A stretch of 41,611 nt of DNA from assembly GCA_017615595.1 (NCBI GenBank), contig JAFZZT010000045.1:1-41611 (forward strand). The letters are read 5' to 3'. Made by a program: the position numbers and the translations under genes. Source of the DNA: Bacteroidales bacterium. Its GTDB lineage: Bacteria > Bacteroidota > Bacteroidia > Bacteroidales > WCHB1-69. Under the pieces are notes generated by a model. The model saw only the letters and a list, made by a program, of their open reading frames with translations. It was not told the origin of the DNA and did no database searches. Numbering within the stretch: the first letter of the stretch is position 1; each line of letters begins with the position of its first letter. Below are positions 37,554 through 41,611 of the stretch, piece after piece.

Positions 37554-38215
37554 CTCCCGCCTTATTCACAAAACTATATGGTAATTACCCCGTTGTCATC
37601 ATTGCCAACGGGGATTTTCCTATGGCCGAACCCGCCCAAACTTTGCTGCAACATGCCGAAGTCATCGTTTGTTGCGATGGTGCATACGACACCTTCCGGC
37701 AACACCCATTGAACAGCCAAGCCGCTATCGTGGTGACTGGTGACGGCGACTCTCTTTCATCCAGCCTGGACAACACCAAGACCACCTTTATTCCCGACAA
37801 AAGCGTGGAATACAATGATTTGCAGAAAGCCTTGAAATACTGTCAGCAACAAGACTTTCGGAGAGTCTTGCTGACAGGTTGCGAAGGAAAACGGGAGGAT
37901 CACTTCATCGCCAACCTCAGTATCATGGCCACCTATAGCGAGAGTATGGACTTGACCATGCTCACAGCACACGGTATGTTCAACGTCATCCGGAAATCTG
38001 CTACCCTACCCTCTTTTCAAGGACAACAGGTGTCTGTTTTCAGCACAGACCATCAGCTGCCGCTCTCTTTTGAAGGGTTGAAATATCCTGTCAAAGAGCG
38101 TTGCTTCCAGCATCTGTGGGAAGGATCGCTCAACGAGGCAACAGGAGAAGAGTTCACCATCGTATTACATGGTGAAGGCCTCGTCATCGTATATCAGGCA
38201 TTAGCTGTTCGCTGA
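37544..38215 (+). CDS. thiN: Thiamine pyrophosphokinase
   Basis: 223 residues from the ATG at 37544, which overlaps the previous gene by 10 nt; the longer frame is a shadow of that gene. It transfers pyrophosphate from ATP to thiamine to make ThDP. Motifs: VVIIANGDFP near the start, VCCDGAYD (42-49), VVTGDGDSL (63-71, the metal-binding GDxDS), NDLQKAL and TGCEGKREDHFIANL (111-125). The C-terminal beta-sandwich (about 155-223) includes LPLSFEGLKYPVKE and ends in ALAVR, encoded by TTAGCTG/TTCGCTG heptamers like the arrays elsewhere. It converges with the M28 gene, 26 nt apart. Confidence 0.92.
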   Translation: MVLTPALFTKLYGNYPVVIIANGDFPMAEPAQTLLQHAEVIVCCDGAYDTFRQHPLNSQAAIVVTGDGDSLSSSLDNTKTTFIPDKSVEYNDLQKALKYCQQQDFRRVLLTGCEGKREDHFIANLSIMATYSESMDLTMLTAHGMFNVIRKSATLPSFQGQQVSVFSTDHQLPLSFEGLKYPVKERCFQHLWEGSLNEATGEEFTIVLHGEGLVIVYQALAVR

Positions 38216-38241
38216 GAGTCGAATTGTTAGGTTGAAAAATT

Positions 38242-39534
38242 CTATCGCAGCTGCTCCAGCGCTTCGATGACCAAATGGGCAATGCCCTGATAGGCCGTCA
38301 ACGATGCACCTGCAGAGGTGTCGTATGGATTGTGATACCCACCGGTACGTCCGCCCAAGGTATAAATGAAGATCGCCGGGACCCCTTTCTCCGTGAACGG
38401 GAAATGATCGCTGTTGGCCGCATTGTCGCGCGCCTTGACCTCCTTCACCCAATGGGAATCCGCGTTCAGCTGCACCAAGGAGTTGTAAAATCCGTTCGTC
38501 AGCGAATCTTTGGCATTGACCACCATGATACCGTCATCGCCACCGCACATCAAGTCAAGGTTGACCACCATCTTGACCTTTTTTAAATCGAAGAGCGGAT
38601 GAGAGACGAAATAGGTAGATCCCAACAATCCTGCCTCTTCAGCGCTAAAGACGACTATCTCGACCGTATATTTCAGCGGATGGAGGCGGAAATAGTTGGC
38701 TAAATCCAGCACCGATGCCGTGCCAGAGGCATTGTCATGGCAACCCGGGAACATCACCTCCTCGCCCATCATGCCCAGATGGTCGTAATGGGCCGTCAGG
38801 ACCACCATAGAGTCCGGCACTTCAGTGCCAGGAATCATGGCGCAGACGTTACGCGTATGGTGCTGGCGCGCCTCGTTGGTGTAAGAAATCTTTATCGTAT
38901 TTTTCTTAGCATCCATCAAGTGTTTCTTCACATATATCAAAGCATACTGACACTTATGATAGCCCATCCCAACGGTCCAGGCGGACATCTCATCCACGCC
39001 CAGTATAAATCCTTTGCATCGGAAAGAATCCTTGAAGCGCTGCAGCATGCCAAAAAGCCGTTGCAACGTTTTCAACGTATCCGCATTCTGGCATCGGGTC
39101 AGATCGACATACAGCATCGACTTTTTCGCTTTCTTATTTTTGGCAAAAAAGTTATCCAGCGCCGGTTGGTCCAACAATATCCGATAATCCAAATCGACAA
39201 TGGGCAACGAAGCATGCATCGTGGGTGAGAACGGGGCAATCACAAAATCCTCCCAACCTTTCAACACTTTACCATTCAAGATGATAGAGACAGGGCCTTC
39301 CATGGCATAAACGGGGAACTTGTATTCCTGCTCCTTCGTCTCGAGCTGCATCGATTGAAACCGCTTCACTATATAGTCGGCGGCGATACTGTCGCCATGG
39401 TAGGCATACCCCCGCCCGAACATGCTTCTAGAAGTCAGTGCGTCAATATCCTTACGCACACTATTGGAATCTTGCGCCTGCAAACCGCCGAAGCACGCCA
39501 GCATGCACAAAACGATTAAAGCGAACTTTTTCAT
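38242..39534 (-). CDS. Secreted M28-family metallopeptidase
   Basis: 430 residues with signal peptide MKKFALIVLCMLACFGGLQAQ. I start at the ATG at 39534, which overlaps the upstream stop as TAATG; an ATG at 39540 is possible. All M28 zinc and catalytic residues are present: His249 in AHYDHLG, Asp267 in CHDNASG, general base Glu299 and ligand Glu300 in FSAEEAGLLGS, Asp in NLDLM and His in YHNPYDT. A protease-associated-like insert may lie at about 80-220. There is no T9SS tail, so it probably stays in the periplasm. It follows the T9SS M28 paralogue in the operon and is the catalytically normal one of the two. Confidence 0.93.
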   Translation of the reverse strand: MKKFALIVLCMLACFGGLQAQDSNSVRKDIDALTSRSMFGRGYAYHGDSIAADYIVKRFQSMQLETKEQEYKFPVYAMEGPVSIILNGKVLKGWEDFVIAPFSPTMHASLPIVDLDYRILLDQPALDNFFAKNKKAKKSMLYVDLTRCQNADTLKTLQRLFGMLQRFKDSFRCKGFILGVDEMSAWTVGMGYHKCQYALIYVKKHLMDAKKNTIKISYTNEARQHHTRNVCAMIPGTEVPDSMVVLTAHYDHLGMMGEEVMFPGCHDNASGTASVLDLANYFRLHPLKYTVEIVVFSAEEAGLLGSTYFVSHPLFDLKKVKMVVNLDLMCGGDDGIMVVNAKDSLTNGFYNSLVQLNADSHWVKEVKARDNAANSDHFPFTEKGVPAIFIYTLGGRTGGYHNPYDTSAGASLTAYQGIAHLVIEALEQLR

Positions 39535-40751
39535 TACCATTTCAGAATTTTAGAGGTTCCCATCAGCTGATCTTGGTCATACACTTTCACAAAATAAAGA
39601 CCAGCAGGATATGATTGCAAAGAGATGGTCGGGTATGCTTCATCCACCTTTTGAGCAGATAGTTTTTGACCCTGGGCATTCAAAACCTCTACTGTCTTTT
39701 CACCTGAAGTAAAAGATGAAAGGTCTATCCGGATGTCGCCTGTAGTGGGGTTCGGGGCTATCTGGAGATTGTTTTTAGCATAGGAAGATACGCCATCCGG
39801 CAATGAAAAGACATCGTGATACGCATAATGGATGATCATCGTCATATTGACTTTCGCCAGCTCTACCACATTCGAGAGATTACAGGTTTCCATCATGTCG
39901 TTTTCTGTATGATGATAGGGCGACAACGTCGTTTCTCTAAAGAAAACAGAGGGCATCCCATACGCCGCATACAGATAGGAATCCCCATTCTGGCTCTCCG
40001 GAAGATTACCGGCAACATCCATCATAATGGGCAGCAGTTGTGAGAAGTTGTCGAACATCAGCGCCGCATCAGAGCGTTCCTGCATGGCATTCTCATACCA
40101 CAGGACCGTCATCATATGCATATTCTGAGGATCATAAGCCACCCGATCGTTGTTCAGCATCAACTTCACCTTCTCTTGATTGGCAGCACGTTGCATAACG
40201 TCCATCACACTTCCGGCCATGTCAAACTCAAAAGCATCAAAAGCGATAAACTCCACCGTATTCAAAGGTGAAAAATTATGGGTGGTCAGAACGCGGGCCA
40301 CCTCCAGCATGAGCGCCACGCCTGCGGCATTGTCATCGGCACCGCCAGCAATAGTATTCAGCAGACTGTCATTGGCGTCCAGCGTTTTCTTGTCGTAATG
40401 GGCACCCACCAGGACCACAGAATCAGCAGTCGCATGGCCAGGGATGAAACCACGGACATTATAGACATACCCCACAAACATTCCCGTCTGCCCATTCACA
40501 GTAGGATCCACGTAGAAAGAGTCTATCATCACATTTTGCAGACCGACTTGCTGCATCTTGCTGGCCACATATTGGGCCGCATCCCGATTCCCGAAATAGG
40601 CACATCGTTGATATTGCTGTAATTCCATCATAGTAGTTTGGATGGAATCGCTGTTCAACTCGGCTAACATGGTTTCTAATTCCTCTTGCGATTGTGCAAT
40701 CGCCATAGAACAAGCGAGACACAACAACATGTTAAGTATCAGTTTTTTCAT
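39534..40751 (-). CDS. T9SS-secreted M28-family protein lacking the general-base Glu
   Basis: 405 residues: signal peptide (MKKLILNMLLCLACSMAIAQ), M28 domain (about 40-312) and type A T9SS sorting domain (about 325-405, IAPNPTTGDIRIDL to TSKILKW). The metal ligands are kept: His118 in GAHYDKK, Asp140 in GADDNAAG, Glu175, Asp202 in LNNDRV and His281 in YHHTEND. Where active members read (D/S)AEE.GL.GS this one reads DAFEFDMAGS, so the general base Glu is replaced by Phe174. The codons (GAT GCT TTT GAG) are clear. It may bind but not cleave peptides, or use another base. It is 7 nt downstream of the surface-protein gene and overlaps the next M28 gene. Confidence 0.92.
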   Translation of the reverse strand: MKKLILNMLLCLACSMAIAQSQEELETMLAELNSDSIQTTMMELQQYQRCAYFGNRDAAQYVASKMQQVGLQNVMIDSFYVDPTVNGQTGMFVGYVYNVRGFIPGHATADSVVLVGAHYDKKTLDANDSLLNTIAGGADDNAAGVALMLEVARVLTTHNFSPLNTVEFIAFDAFEFDMAGSVMDVMQRAANQEKVKLMLNNDRVAYDPQNMHMMTVLWYENAMQERSDAALMFDNFSQLLPIMMDVAGNLPESQNGDSYLYAAYGMPSVFFRETTLSPYHHTENDMMETCNLSNVVELAKVNMTMIIHYAYHDVFSLPDGVSSYAKNNLQIAPNPTTGDIRIDLSSFTSGEKTVEVLNAQGQKLSAQKVDEAYPTISLQSYPAGLYFVKVYDQDQLMGTSKILKW

Positions 40752-40758
40752 AAGATGA

Positions 40759-41611
40759 TTATTTGATGATATTAATAATTTTTCTAGCCTGGCGACCTTC
40801 TTTGCTTTTGACGCATATCAGATAGGATCCGTCTGCCATATTCGACAGAGGAATAGTATATATCTCTTCTCCTTCGCAAGGAATGGTGTGCAAAAGTTGT
40901 CCAGTTATACTGAAGATTTGTATTCTATCGATATCTTTGTATTTCACATGAATGATTTCGGAAGCCGGGTTTGGATAGACAATCATATCCTGTTTTTCAA
41001 AACTCTCTACGCCGACATCGACGATCGAAACAAAGAGATGGATGATGCTATCGCAATCGTGTGAGTCTAAACGATAAAAAGTATATGTTGTATCAGATAT
41101 CACTTCCGTGATATAGGTATGAAGGGACTCCACATAGTAAGGAAGTTCAGAGACAGTAAGATAGAGGGAGTCAAATGTTTCTTTTATAGGAATAAGTGAT
41201 AAAGTCATGACTAGAACCATCTCTTCGCAACCATAATAATTAGTAGTATACGTAACCGTTTGAGTGCCAGCAGAATCAAAATAGGCTCCGTTCCAACTAA
41301 TAGGAAACTCATTTTCACAAATGGAATCTTTTAAATAGAAAGTATCTGCATAAAAAACGGTGAGGTGGAGCGTGACGATAGAGTCGCAGCCGTGGACGGT
41401 GGCCAGCGTGTCGGTGCAGGAGCCCGACTGGGTGAGGGCGTGGGAGTGCCAGTGGTAGGGCAGGTCTGAGGAGCAGATAGTGTCGGTAAGGTCTGTAAGG
41501 GCCTTAGGGTGTATGGTGAGGTGGAGGGTGTCGGTGCTGGGACAGCCCTGGGCGTTGGTGTAGTTGTGGGTATAAGTGCCCGACGTGGTGTAGGTCGTGC
41601 CGTGCCAAGTG
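40759..41611 (-). CDS. Repetitive surface protein with T9SS sorting domain, partial (5' end outside window)
   Basis: The minus strand is open from the right edge to a stop at 40759, so only the last ~283 residues are visible. Degenerate repeats are seen: TWHGTTYTTSGTYTH with STDTLHLTI; DTICSSDLPYHWHSHALTQSG with GCDSIVTLHLTV; DSICENEFPISWNGAYFDSAG with a diverged end. This 'C(D/S)....W.G...t.sG.y......GCDSi.tL.L.v' unit is common in large Bacteroidales adhesin-like proteins. The end (MIVYPNPASEIIHVKY to IINIIK) is a type A T9SS sorting domain. Base composition falls sharply to AT-rich after the first repeats, near 41357. The M28 pair follows 7 nt later. Confidence 0.88.
   Translation of the reverse strand, partial: TWHGTTYTTSGTYTHNYTNAQGCPSTDTLHLTIHPKALTDLTDTICSSDLPYHWHSHALTQSGSCTDTLATVHGCDSIVTLHLTVFYADTFYLKDSICENEFPISWNGAYFDSAGTQTVTYTTNYYGCEEMVLVMTLSLIPIKETFDSLYLTVSELPYYVESLHTYITEVISDTTYTFYRLDSHDCDSIIHLFVSIVDVGVESFEKQDMIVYPNPASEIIHVKYKDIDRIQIFSITGQLLHTIPCEGEEIYTIPLSNMADGSYLICVKSKEGRQARKIINIIK

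Overview
The window looks like chromosomal DNA from an uncultured member of the Bacteroidales. Three signs point there. Promoters carry the Bacteroidetes -7 element TAnnTTTG instead of sigma70 boxes. Several secreted proteins end in a type IX secretion (T9SS) sorting domain or carry the Cys-Asp-Ser-Ile-Val surface repeats common in this order. Many families are typical of the group: C10 protease, DUF2490, a GT3-GT35 glycogen fusion, and the MMPL/LolA/PlsC trio. The organism is probably a gut or rumen anaerobe; I cannot place it at genus level.

Layout. 1-3147 (minus): two T9SS-type surface proteins, the second running off the left edge. 3357-7819 (plus): a helix-hairpin-helix protein, a PHP/DRTGG/HATPase trio of the kind found beside [FeFe]-hydrogenases, then panC and a wecB-type epimerase. 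8106-17628 (plus): one long run of ten genes with only one recognisable promoter. It holds a secreted C10 protease, a ProX-type tRNA deacylase, a lipoprotein, a YD-repeat protein, a VTC/DUF4956/DUF2490/MscS block, a VanX-like D-Ala-D-Ala dipeptidase, and a secreted fusion of an LD-carboxypeptidase with a second copy of the same dipeptidase. 17717-23370: a small secreted protein, a HAD phosphatase, the MMPL-LolA-acyltransferase operon and a small DUF-type gene. 23583-27585: enolase with a strong terminator, a secreted YD-type protein, and a 1.46-kb IS5-type insertion sequence that landed directly upstream of that protein's promoter. 27664-32871 (minus): a membrane protein/winged-helix/CreD operon, a cyclic-2,3-diphosphoglycerate synthetase-like GTPase, gpmA and panD. 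33122-38215: elongator tRNA-Met, the 1405-aa glycogen synthase/glucan phosphorylase fusion and thiamine pyrophosphokinase. 38242-41611 (minus): a surface protein entering from the right edge, followed by two M28 peptidases.

Genes that may work together: panC and panD supply pantothenate (they are 26 kb apart); gpmA and enolase are consecutive glycolytic steps, and gpmA's cofactor 2,3-BPG is the known substrate of the enzyme family encoded next to it; the S66/M15D proteins are exported peptidoglycan-peptide hydrolases; the T9SS peptidases probably digest external protein.

The most unusual structure is not coding. Several intergenic gaps hold arrays of degenerate 7-bp or 8-bp tandem repeats. 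Two of them begin inside the end of the upstream gene and supply its stop codon, and one forms the translation-initiation region of the next gene. The best protein-level finds are the S66-M15D fusion beside its ~89% identical standalone dipeptidase, and a T9SS M28 peptidase whose general-base Glu is replaced by Phe.
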